64,000 nucleotides of DNA from Streptomyces sp. NBC_00344 (GTDB lineage: Bacteria; Actinomycetota; Actinomycetes; Streptomycetales; Streptomycetaceae). Below are positions 57,290 through 64,000 of this stretch, piece after piece (the stretch's first letter is position 1; each line of letters begins with the position of its first letter). Under the pieces are notes generated by a model. The model saw only the letters and a program-made list of their open reading frames with translations. It was not told the DNA's origin and ran no database searches. The stretch lies in the NCBI RefSeq assembly GCF_036088315.1, contig NZ_CP107996.1:6561001-6625000 (forward strand), written 5' to 3'. Made by a program: the position numbers and the translations under genes.

Positions 57290-58143
57290 CCGAGCCGCCC
57301 ACGTCCGGTGCCGCGACCGACACCCTCAGGGGTGGGCCGCGGCGCCGGCGTGTCCGGGCGGGTGTTGCCGGGGTGCCTCTGCCTCTGTTGCTGCCCGCCC
57401 TGGCCGGACTGGCGTTCCTGGTGCTGCCGATGGTCGCCCTGCTCGTACGGGCTCCCTGGCACAGCCTGCCGGACCAGCTGACCAGTTCGGAGGTGTGGCA
57501 GGCCCTGCAGCTGTCCCTGGTCTGCGCGACCTCGGCCACGGCCGTGAGCCTGGTGCTGGGCGTGCCGCTGGCGTGGGTCCTCGCGCGTACGCGATTCCCG
57601 GGACGCGGCATCGTGCGAGCCCTGGTGACACTGCCGCTCGTGCTGCCACCCGTCGTGGGCGGTGTGGCGCTGCTCCTGGCACTCGGTCGCAACGGCGTCG
57701 TGGGGCAGTGGCTCGACTCGTGGTTCGGGATCACCCTGCCCTTCACCACTACGGGGGTGGTCATCGCGGAGTCGTTCGTGGCGATGCCCTTCCTCGTGAT
57801 CAGTGTCGAGGGCACGCTGCGCGCCGCCGACCCGCGCTACGAGGAGGCCGCCACCACCCTGGGCGCCTCCCGCTTCACCGCGTTCCGCCGGGTCACCCTG
57901 CCGCTGATAGCGCCCGGGATCGCCGCGGGTTCGGTACTGGCCTGGGCCCGCGCGCTCGGCGAGTTCGGCGCGACCATCACCTTCGCGGGCAACTTCCCCG
58001 GCCGTACGCAGACGATGCCGCTTGCCGTGTACCTCGCCCTGCAGAGCGACCCGGCCGCCGCGATCGCCCTGAGCCTGGTACTGCTGGCCGTGTCGGTCGC
58101 GGTGCTGGCGGGGCTGCGGGATCGCTGGATGACGGCGTCATGA
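57286..58143 (+). CDS. modB: molybdate ABC transporter permease
   Basis: The 285-residue membrane protein has five or six transmembrane segments and the BPD-type cytoplasmic loop that docks on the ATPase (YEEAATTLGASRFTAFRRVT, then LPLIAPGI). The preceding LPLVLPPVVGGVALLLALG and final GEFGATITFAGNFPGRTQTM are characteristic of ModB. It forms the molybdate channel. The GTG start overlaps the modA stop by 4 bases; modC follows 76 bases downstream. Confidence 0.93.
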   Translation: MTEPPTSGAATDTLRGGPRRRRVRAGVAGVPLPLLLPALAGLAFLVLPMVALLVRAPWHSLPDQLTSSEVWQALQLSLVCATSATAVSLVLGVPLAWVLARTRFPGRGIVRALVTLPLVLPPVVGGVALLLALGRNGVVGQWLDSWFGITLPFTTTGVVIAESFVAMPFLVISVEGTLRAADPRYEEAATTLGASRFTAFRRVTLPLIAPGIAAGSVLAWARALGEFGATITFAGNFPGRTQTMPLAVYLALQSDPAAAIALSLVLLAVSVAVLAGLRDRWMTAS

Positions 58144-58219
58144 CGGGTGTTGCCCCACCACTCACGGTCTCTGCCCGACCGTCCGGCCTTCGAAGGTCCG
58201 GCCATCGAATGAGCGCCTC

Positions 58220-59296
58220 ATGAAGCACATCGACCCGGCCACCGACGGCGCCCCCGCCGGGGGTCTCGACGCTCACATCGTCGTGGACCGCGGCAGCTTC
58301 CACCTCGACGTGGCACTGAACGCAGCCCCCGGCGAGGTCGTCGCGCTCCTGGGGCCCAACGGTGCGGGCAAGACCACCGCCCTGCGTACGCTGGCCGGGC
58401 TCACCCCGCTCACCGGTGGCCACCTGCGCCTCGACGGCACTGCCTTGGACCACACCCCGCCCGAGTCCCGCCCGGTCGGCGTCGTCTTCCAGGACTACCT
58501 CCTGTTCCCGCACCTGACCGCCCTCGAGAACGTCGCCTTCGGCCCCCGCTGCCAGGGCGCGTCGAAGGCCGATGCCCACGCACGGGCCGCAGAGTGGCTG
58601 GACCGCATGGGCCTCGCCGACCACGCAGCCGCAAAGCCCCGCCGGCTCTCCGGGGGCCAGGCCCAGCGTGTCGCCCTCGCCCGCGCTCTTGCCACCCGCC
58701 CCCGGCTGCTGCTCCTCGACGAACCGCTCGCTGCGCTCGACGCCCGCACCCGCCTCGACGTACGCGCCCAACTCCGGCGCCATCTCGCCGACTTCGAGGC
58801 CGTCGCCGTCCTTGTCACCCACGAGCCGCTGGATGCCATGGTGCTGGCGGACCGACTGGTGGTGATCGAGCACGGCCGGGTCGTCCAGCAGGGCGCCCCG
58901 GCTGACATCGCCCGCCATCCGCGTACGGACTACATCGCCCAACTCGTCGGGCTCAACCTCTACCAGGGGCACGCCGACGGGCACGCCGTACGACTCGAAG
59001 CGGGTCCCGGAATCACCACCACCGAGGAGTTCGTCGGCCCCGTCTTCGTCGCGTTCCCGCCCGGGGCGGTCACCCTGCACCGCGACCGCCCCACCGGCTC
59101 CAGCGCCCGTAACGTGTGGCATTGTGAGGTCACCGGACTGGAGACGCACGGAGACCAGATCCGCGTGGACCTCACCGGCGAACTCTCCCTCACCGCGGAC
59201 CTGACCACGGTCGCCGCTGCCGAGCTCGACCTGCACCCGGGCGCTCCGGTGTGGGCGACGGTCAAGGCCACACAAACGCATGCGTACCCGGCCTGA
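58220..59296 (+). CDS. modC: molybdate ABC transporter ATPase with TOBE domain
   Basis: The 358-residue protein has Walker A GPNGAGKTT near residue 45, Q-loop VVFQDYLLFPHLTALENVAF, signature RLSGGQAQRVALARAL, Walker B LLLLDEPLAALDA and H-loop VTHEP. The C-terminal 100 residues form a TOBE/Mop domain (ARNVWHCEVTGLETHGDQIR, ending VKATQTHAYPA) that senses oxyanion. Together with modA and modB it gives high-affinity molybdate uptake for molybdenum enzymes. ATG 58220 lies 76 bases after modB; no stronger ribosome site was seen further upstream. Confidence 0.93.
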   Translation: MKHIDPATDGAPAGGLDAHIVVDRGSFHLDVALNAAPGEVVALLGPNGAGKTTALRTLAGLTPLTGGHLRLDGTALDHTPPESRPVGVVFQDYLLFPHLTALENVAFGPRCQGASKADAHARAAEWLDRMGLADHAAAKPRRLSGGQAQRVALARALATRPRLLLLDEPLAALDARTRLDVRAQLRRHLADFEAVAVLVTHEPLDAMVLADRLVVIEHGRVVQQGAPADIARHPRTDYIAQLVGLNLYQGHADGHAVRLEAGPGITTTEEFVGPVFVAFPPGAVTLHRDRPTGSSARNVWHCEVTGLETHGDQIRVDLTGELSLTADLTTVAAAELDLHPGAPVWATVKATQTHAYPA

Positions 59297-59463
59297 GGGG
59301 GACGGGCCCGCCGATCGAGCAGTCCTTCGCGGTCGCCATCGGCACCCTCGGCGTCGCCTCGGGGCAGGCTCCCCCGGCGGTGCCGGCCCGCGCATCGGGG
59401 CACCGTATGTGTCGGTCCTGTCCACTCCGCCCTCGCCCGGCACCTGAGATCACGCCACCTCGC

Positions 59464-60132
59464 TCAGCCGGAACGCGCGACGCGGAAGCCCACGTCGTCG
59501 ATTCGGAAAGTGGGGTGACTGCGCCGCCGCACCGAGGCACGGCAGCTCCAGCGCTCGTCGAACCAACCACCGCCACGCAGTACCCGATAGCCGGCGTAGA
59601 CCTCCGCATCGTAGATGTCCCAGCACCATTCCCAGACATTGCCCAGCATGTCGTACAGGCCCCAGGCGTTGGGCTGTCTGCCGCCCACGTCGTGGATCCG
59701 TTCCCCGGAGTTGCCGCGGTGCCAGGCGATCTCGTCGAGACGCCCGTACCGCGCGCCGTCCGTACCGGCACGACACGCATGCTCCCATTCCGCCTCGGTC
59801 GGCAGCCGGTACCCGTCAGCGGATCTGTCCCAGTCGACGTCCTCGCCGTCGGAACGGACGTGATATGCGGGGGCCAACGCCTCACGCCGGGACAGGGCGT
59901 TGCACAGCCGCACCGCGTCCAGCCAGGAAACGCCCTCGACGGGCAACCGGTCGCCCCGCGAGCTGCCGGGCCGCAGGCCGGTGACCGCTGCGTACTGCGC
60001 CTGGGTGACAGGGAAGGCCGCGAGCTGGTACGGCGCGAGGTCGACCGGCCAACTGCGCTGCGTTCGCCGGTCCGACAGGGTCACCCGGCCCGGCGGGATC
60101 GTCATCATCTTGTGTACCGCAGCCGTATCCAT
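59464..60132 (-). CDS. formylglycine-generating-enzyme-like (SUMF1/EgtB fold) protein
   Basis: The 222-residue protein is close to a minimal FGE-sulfatase domain: VTQAQYAAVTGLRPG, LPVEGVSWLDAVRLCNALSR, YRLPTEAEWEHACRAG, AWGLYDMLGNVWEWCWDIYD, and RVLRGGGWFDERWSCRASVR followed by GFRVAR. In true FGEs two Cys lie in the last block; here the first is replaced (WFDERWS) and only the second remains. It is therefore unlikely to oxidise sulfatase cysteines and is better described as an FGE-like protein of unknown activity. No sulfatase gene is nearby. It diverges from an MFS gene across a perfect palindrome. Confidence 0.85.
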   Translation of the reverse strand: MDTAAVHKMMTIPPGRVTLSDRRTQRSWPVDLAPYQLAAFPVTQAQYAAVTGLRPGSSRGDRLPVEGVSWLDAVRLCNALSRREALAPAYHVRSDGEDVDWDRSADGYRLPTEAEWEHACRAGTDGARYGRLDEIAWHRGNSGERIHDVGGRQPNAWGLYDMLGNVWEWCWDIYDAEVYAGYRVLRGGGWFDERWSCRASVRRRSHPTFRIDDVGFRVARSG

Positions 60133-60220
60133 GAACAGGCGATCCTACCGACACCCCTGCGCGCGAGTCGGACAGGGGGGCTCCGCTCACGGAACTCGCC
60201 CTGCGCCCCGCCGAGTACGG

Positions 60221-60246
60221 GGCCATGTCCTGACTAGGACATGGCC
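60221..60246. promoter_or_regulatory. perfect inverted repeat between FGE-like and MFS genes
   Basis: GGCCATGTCCT (60221-60231) and AGGACATGGCC (60236-60246) are perfect 11-bp arms around GACT. Its position between divergent genes suggests an operator, though a transcript hairpin is also possible. Confidence 0.6.
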
Positions 60247-60429
60247 TGTTCTCTCAGCCCGCAGCCCCTTCACCGGCGCCCGTCGTGCGACCAGACTCGT
60301 GAGCCCATCGGCAGCGTGGCAGACGGCGGACGCCGGGGAGCCATGACAGCCGGATACACACGCGCAGGGAATCCGGGAGACGTGCCGGCCGCTCCGCGGG
60401 CCGGGACGACGACGGGGAAGGTCACGCCG

Positions 60430-61629
60430 ATGACGACGACGGATGCACAGGCGGCAGCAGCGACGCGCTACGGCTCGCTCTTCCGGACCCCGGAATTCAC
60501 ACCCCTCTTCCTGGCCACCGTGCTCCAGGCGACCGCCCGGGCGGTGAGCGGTCTGGCGCTCGGCTCGATGGTCTACGCCCGCACAGGTTCGCCGCTGCTG
60601 TCCGCTCTTGCCATGTTCGGTCCTTCGCTCGCCCAGGTGATCGGTGCGACGCTGCTGATGTCCGCCGCCGACCGGCTGCCCCCGCGCGCCGCTACGTCAG
60701 GTCTGGCGCTGGTCCTGGCTGTGAGCACCTGTGCGCAGGCCATCCCCGGGCTGCCTGTCTGGGCCGTCTTCGCCGTGCTCCTGTCCGCCGGCACGCTGAC
60801 CTCGGTGGGCGGCGGAGTGCGCTTCGGACTGCTCAACGAGATTCTCAGCAAGGAGAGTTACCTGCCGGGACGGGCCGTCTTCAACATGGCGGCCGGCATC
60901 GTCCAGATCTGCGGCTTCGCTGTGGGCGGTGTGCTGCTCACCGCGTTCTCGCCACGCGGCACCCTGCTGGTCGGAGCGGTTCTGCAGCTCACGGCTGCGG
61001 TCGTCGGCCGGTTCGGGCTCAGCAGGCGGGCGCCACGCGCTGCCGGACGGCCTTCCGTCGCAGCAACGTGGGGCAACAACAGAGTGCTGTGGTCGTCATC
61101 CCCTCGCCGGTACATCTATCTGGCCCTGTGGGTTCCCAACGGTCTGATCGTCGGCTGCGAATCCCTCTTCATCTCCTACCGGCCCCAACAGGCCGGCCTG
61201 CTCTTCGCGTTCGCCGCACTCGGCATGCTGCTCGGGGACGCGGCGGTCGGCAGGTTCGTCCCCGCCGGATGGCGCAATCGGCTCGCGGCCCCGCTGCGGC
61301 TGCTGCTGGCCGTCCCGTACCTGGTTCTCGCCCTGCGGCCGGACTTCCCGATCGTGGTGGTGGCCGTGGTGCTGGCGTCGGCGGGGTACGCGGCGAGCCT
61401 GCTGCTCCAAGAGCGTCTGCTGGCCATCACTCCGCCCGAGATGCACGGGCACGCGCTAGGTCTGCACACCTCCGGAATGCTGACCGTGCAGGGCCTGGGC
61501 GCGGCGCTGGCCGGCTTCGTCGCCCAGCACAGCTCACCCGCCACCTCGATGGCTCTGCTGGCGGCCCTCTCCGTGGCCGTGACGCTGGCGCTGTCCGGCG
61601 GCCTGAGAGCCGGTACCGGGCCGTCCTGA
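60430..61629 (+). CDS. MFS transporter
   Basis: The 399-residue membrane protein has about 12 transmembrane segments (LFLATVLQATARAVSGLALG; SALAMFGPSLAQVIGATLLM; the mid-protein basic loop GLSRRAPRAAGR; TSGMLTVQGLGAALAGFVAQ) typical of drug- or metabolite-exporting MFS proteins. ATG 60430 has GGGGAAGG nine bases upstream; an in-frame ATG at 60343 would add 29 hydrophilic residues. It is followed within 160 bases by the small-peptide, Cys-rich protein and methyltransferase genes, all on the same strand, so it may export their product. Confidence 0.88.
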   Translation: MTTTDAQAAAATRYGSLFRTPEFTPLFLATVLQATARAVSGLALGSMVYARTGSPLLSALAMFGPSLAQVIGATLLMSAADRLPPRAATSGLALVLAVSTCAQAIPGLPVWAVFAVLLSAGTLTSVGGGVRFGLLNEILSKESYLPGRAVFNMAAGIVQICGFAVGGVLLTAFSPRGTLLVGAVLQLTAAVVGRFGLSRRAPRAAGRPSVAATWGNNRVLWSSSPRRYIYLALWVPNGLIVGCESLFISYRPQQAGLLFAFAALGMLLGDAAVGRFVPAGWRNRLAAPLRLLLAVPYLVLALRPDFPIVVVAVVLASAGYAASLLLQERLLAITPPEMHGHALGLHTSGMLTVQGLGAALAGFVAQHSSPATSMALLAALSVAVTLALSGGLRAGTGPS

Positions 61630-61656
61630 CGGGACGGTATCCGCAGCCGCGCCCCC

Positions 61657-61672
61657 TGGCCTCTACAGGCCA
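61657..61672 (+). other. short hairpin after the MFS gene
   Basis: TGGCCT (61657-61662) and AGGCCA (61667-61672) pair around CTAC. It may be a weak terminator or attenuator before the small-peptide gene. Confidence 0.45.
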
Positions 61673-61784
61673 CGGCCCGTTCTCCCGGTCCGCACCGCCT
61701 TCACCTGACCCGGCGCGGCACCCAGAATCGAAGCACAGCACCCGCTGGAACACCCGCAGTTGAGAACAGAGAAGGAGAACAGTC

Positions 61785-61895
61785 ATGGCCAAGACGATCC
61801 AGATCAGCGCCCTCGCCGCGGCGGTCCGCGCCGCCGCCGTACGCATCCAGGCGGCCCCCCGCACGGCGAGCTACGTCTACGAGTCGGGCGGCTGA
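61785..61895 (+). CDS. 36-residue small peptide, possible precursor peptide
   Basis: AAGGAG lies seven bases before the ATG. The product begins MAKTIQISALAAAVRAAAVR, an amphipathic Ala/Arg helix, and ends with a different, polar segment, RTASYVYESGG. A helical leader followed by a short distinct tail is typical of precursor peptides, although no family is recognised. Codon use is strongly GC-biased at third positions, supporting expression. Next are an 8-Cys protein (45 bases on) and a methyltransferase, with an MFS transporter upstream. Confidence 0.7.
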   Translation: MAKTIQISALAAAVRAAAVRIQAAPRTASYVYESGG

Positions 61896-61940
61896 GTCCC
61901 GCTCACCACCCACTGACCGCACCGAAGGAAGGAAATCGGC

Positions 61941-62375
61941 ATGGATGAGCAGGAGAACGTCGCGTGGTGTCCGAGCTCCAAGCCCGACCGACCGGAAGCC
62001 GTCGTCCTGGGCGTCCATGCCGATTCCGACGGACTCTCCTACCTCGACACACCGGTCCCCGCGGCGGAGGCGACCGTTTTCCTCCCGGTTGATGTGCTCC
62101 CCACCAAGGCCATCCGCTTCGCGGCGCACTGCTACGCCGAGTGCGCGCAACGCGTGGGGGACGACTGCGGACTGGTCACCAAGGTCGCCAGGCATGCGCC
62201 GTCGGTGGAGGAGTCGAGCCTGCCGAAGTGCCACCTGCGGCCGCGCTGCAAGTGGTGGCAGCAGACCGGGATCGATGCCTGCCGGCGCTGCCCCCTCGTC
62301 GTGCACGACGTCAAGGTGGGCGACGAGCTGACGATGCGCATCGCCAACCCGAACGTGGCAGCAGACGAAGTCTGA
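61941..62375 (+). CDS. cysteine-rich protein of unknown function
   Basis: The 144-residue protein has eight Cys at positions 10, 64, 68, 76, 97, 103, 114 and 117. The second half reads LPKCHLRPRCKWWQQTGIDA followed by CRRCPLVVHD. The spacing C-x5-C-x10-C-x2-C, with HCYAEC upstream, suggests a metal or iron-sulfur site, which I infer from spacing alone. There is no signal peptide or transmembrane segment. The ATG follows GGAAGGAAA. It lies between the small peptide and a methyltransferase and may act on the peptide. I do not recognise the family. Confidence 0.7.
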   Translation: MDEQENVAWCPSSKPDRPEAVVLGVHADSDGLSYLDTPVPAAEATVFLPVDVLPTKAIRFAAHCYAECAQRVGDDCGLVTKVARHAPSVEESSLPKCHLRPRCKWWQQTGIDACRRCPLVVHDVKVGDELTMRIANPNVAADEV

Positions 62376-62436
62376 GACACGTTCGGCAGTCGCCCCTCGC
62401 CGGGCCAACCCGGAACCCTTCTTGTGGAGAAGAAAC

Positions 62437-63213
62437 GTGACCATACAAGCCGATGTTGCTCCCGGATTGCTGGAGCAGGTGGACCAGCCCCGGGTCGGAG
62501 ACGCGTTCGGGGAGCTCGTCACCCGCTGCTGGGCTGCCGGGGCACGGCCCGGGTCTGTCTTCGAGGTACTGGAGCGGGCCGACGGCGCCGTCTTCGCCAC
62601 CGACACGTCGCACTGGTTCAGCGGCCCCGCGCAGTGGAACGGCGCCGAGACCTGGGCCTGTGAGCAGGCCCGTGGCCGGATCCTCGACATCGGATGCGGG
62701 CCGGGACGGCACGCCCTCGCTCTCACCGAGGCCGGCCACCACGTCCTCGGCCTGGACTCGTCGCCCGGCGCGGTGGCCGTGGCCGAGGAACGCGGGCTCT
62801 CCGTGGTTCTCGGAGAACTCGGCGAGGCCGAAGCGCTCGGTGCGTTCGACACCCTGCTGCTCCTCGGCAACAACCTCGGCTTCCTCGGCAGCAGGGAGTC
62901 AAGTCCGGCGGTGCTCGCCCAACTGGCGGCACTTGCCCGCCCGGGATCACAACTCCTCGCCTCCACCCGCGACATGCGTAACAGTCAGGTTCCGGAGACC
63001 CTGGCCTACCGTGCCAGGAACCGCGCTCTGGGGCGGCTCCCCGGCGAGTACCGGGTACGCATCCGCTCCCGGGCGACAGCGACCCCCTGGTTCGAATACC
63101 TCTACGCCTCGGTCGACGAGGTGCGGGAGCTTGTGCGGGACTCCCCATGGGCTCTGTGCGACTCCCACCAGGAAGGAACGGCCGTCGCGGTGCGGCTGGA
63201 GCTGCGGGGCTGA
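62437..63213 (+). CDS. class I SAM-dependent methyltransferase
   Basis: The 258-residue enzyme has SAM motif I at about residue 83 (ILDIGCGPGRHALALTEAGH) followed by VLGLDSSPGAVAVAEERGLS, a motif resembling motif II (FDTLLLLGNNLGFLG), and a tail with YLYASVDEVRELV. The N-terminal region contains HWFSGPAQWNGAETWACEQA. The GTG at 62437 has GGAGA seven bases upstream. It is the last gene of a probable operon with the small peptide and Cys-rich protein, so it could methylate the peptide or a cofactor; the substrate is unknown. Confidence 0.85.
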   Translation: MTIQADVAPGLLEQVDQPRVGDAFGELVTRCWAAGARPGSVFEVLERADGAVFATDTSHWFSGPAQWNGAETWACEQARGRILDIGCGPGRHALALTEAGHHVLGLDSSPGAVAVAEERGLSVVLGELGEAEALGAFDTLLLLGNNLGFLGSRESSPAVLAQLAALARPGSQLLASTRDMRNSQVPETLAYRARNRALGRLPGEYRVRIRSRATATPWFEYLYASVDEVRELVRDSPWALCDSHQEGTAVAVRLELRG

Positions 63214-63400
63214 CGGGCCGGCGGTCCCGCCGGGCTGGCAGCACCCCGTGCGCCGACCCGGTCCGGCCGCCCATGGAAAGGGGCAATCCGGCTACGGCCA
63301 GGGGGTGTTGAGGGGAACACATTTCACACCGAGCCTCCCGGTGGGGCAGACTCGTGCCCCGTATGCCGCCTCGGGCGGCTGACCTCGGGGGAGGAGAGCA

Positions 63401-64000
63401 GTGAACAGGTTCCTGTCCGGGTTCCTGGCCGCGGGCAATGCGCTGGCCCAGACGGTCGTTCTGTTCTCCTTCCGTTCGGTGTGCCCGCTGCTGACCACGG
63501 AGAGCGTGTGCACCCGTACCGCCACCGACGCCTCCTCTCCCACGCCGGGCGGGTTCGTGGTGGCGGACACCGGACACGCCGCCGGGTACCTTCCGCAACT
63601 GGTCTTCGTGGTGGTGAGCACCGTGCTGGTCCACCGTGTGCTGTGCGGTGCGGCGGGCTCCGGACCGCGACCGGGCTTTGTCCTGCTCCTCATCGGCGCC
63701 GCGCTGCTGTCCGCGGGATCGGCCGAACTGGTGCTGCAGGCACTGACGATGGACGCACAGCCTCCCGGAATGGGCTGGTTCCACTGGTACATCCAGTACA
63801 CACTGCCGCGTCCCGCACCGGCGCCCACCGCATACGCGCTCTGGTGCGGCTGGGAGCCACCGGTGCTTCTCGGCGTTGCGGTCCGGCTGGCGCGCGACTC
63901 CGAGCCGATCCGGCTCCTCCTTTCGCTGGGTGGCAACAGCGATGACGGCGACGCCGGTGCGGCCCGGGCCGCTTCAGCATCGCCGGCCGCGGCCCGGCAC
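63401..64000 (+). CDS. membrane protein (partial, runs off right edge)
   Basis: The open frame of 200 codons reaches the window end without a stop. The GTG at 63401 follows GGAGGAG. Three or four hydrophobic segments are visible (SGFLAAGNALAQTVVLFSF; LPQLVFVVVSTVLVHRVL; GFVLLLIGAALLSAGSAELV; PPVLLGVAVRLA), with an exposed loop containing CPLLTTESVC. The end is Ala/Gly/Asp-rich. No family is recognised. Confidence 0.7.
   Translation, partial: MNRFLSGFLAAGNALAQTVVLFSFRSVCPLLTTESVCTRTATDASSPTPGGFVVADTGHAAGYLPQLVFVVVSTVLVHRVLCGAAGSGPRPGFVLLLIGAALLSAGSAELVLQALTMDAQPPGMGWFHWYIQYTLPRPAPAPTAYALWCGWEPPVLLGVAVRLARDSEPIRLLLSLGGNSDDGDAGAARAASASPAAARH

Noticed and set aside
1..64000. Mobile elements, integrases, tRNA or rRNA genes
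   Set aside because: No transposase motif, integrase, tRNA-like cloverleaf or rRNA sequence was recognised; DUF2637 alone is not enough to claim a conjugative element.

Overview
The window is high-GC actinobacterial DNA, almost certainly from a Streptomyces chromosome. The evidence is the strong G/C third-position bias, frequent GTG starts, ATGA/GTGA stop-start overlaps, rare TTA codons, leaderless promoters, and families typical of the genus (SARP and LAL regulators, DUF2637, CsbD and PRC-barrel proteins, Tat-exported glycosidase). All identifications come from reading translations and motifs; no database search was run.

Layout. 0-12.7 kb is a mosaic of small chromosomal genes: a partial methyltransferase, stress-type proteins (CsbD, hydrophobic protein, PRC-barrel), an SRPBCC/H1-like tail pair, a TetR-controlled methyltransferase with twin operators, a DUF2637 membrane protein, and an OmpR-type two-component system followed by a secreted protein and a lipoprotein. 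GNAT and aldo/keto reductase gene remnants also lie here. 13-17.6 kb carries an MFS exporter, an APC amino-acid permease and a saccharopine-dehydrogenase-like enzyme. 18.1-30.7 kb holds a two-gene operon (beta-barrel protein plus GMC oxidoreductase) beside three very large LuxR-type (LAL) regulators and a FadR-type GntR regulator. A LuxR fragment and an SGNH hydrolase follow.

The centre of interest is 33.2-50.8 kb, a ribosomal-peptide (RiPP) cluster. A SARP regulator with a TTA codon precedes a tightly coupled run: leader-binding E1-like protein, YcaO cyclodehydratase, SagB-type azoline dehydrogenase, glutamylating LanB dehydratase, LanB elimination protein, an M50 protease fused to an ABC ATPase, an ABC permease, and a second full YcaO. 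The probable precursor is a 57-residue gene on the opposite strand at 49126-49299. Its last 22 residues are 10 Ser, 8 Thr, 3 Cys and a final Ala, so 21 of 22 are potential targets for heterocyclisation or dehydration. An M20 peptidase diverges from it. Reading the genes together, the leader is bound by the E1-like protein, Cys/Ser/Thr are cyclised by one or both YcaO enzymes and oxidised to azoles, remaining Ser/Thr are glutamylated and eliminated to dehydroamino acids, and the product is trimmed and exported. No second LanB-C-like cycloaddition enzyme is visible, so a linear azole/dehydro peptide is more likely than a pyridine-centred thiopeptide. TTA codons in the SARP, protease-ABC and second YcaO genes suggest bldA (late-growth) control.

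51-64 kb contains a Tat-exported GH78 rhamnosidase with a LacI-type palindrome, a tautomerase-like gene, a leaderless molybdopterin-binding regulator, its strongly diverged copy heading modABC, an FGE-like protein lacking one catalytic Cys, and an MFS transporter. Last comes a small-peptide cassette (36-residue peptide, 8-Cys protein, methyltransferase) that I do not recognise, followed by a membrane protein cut by the window edge. No rRNA, tRNA, CRISPR array or intact insertion sequence was seen.
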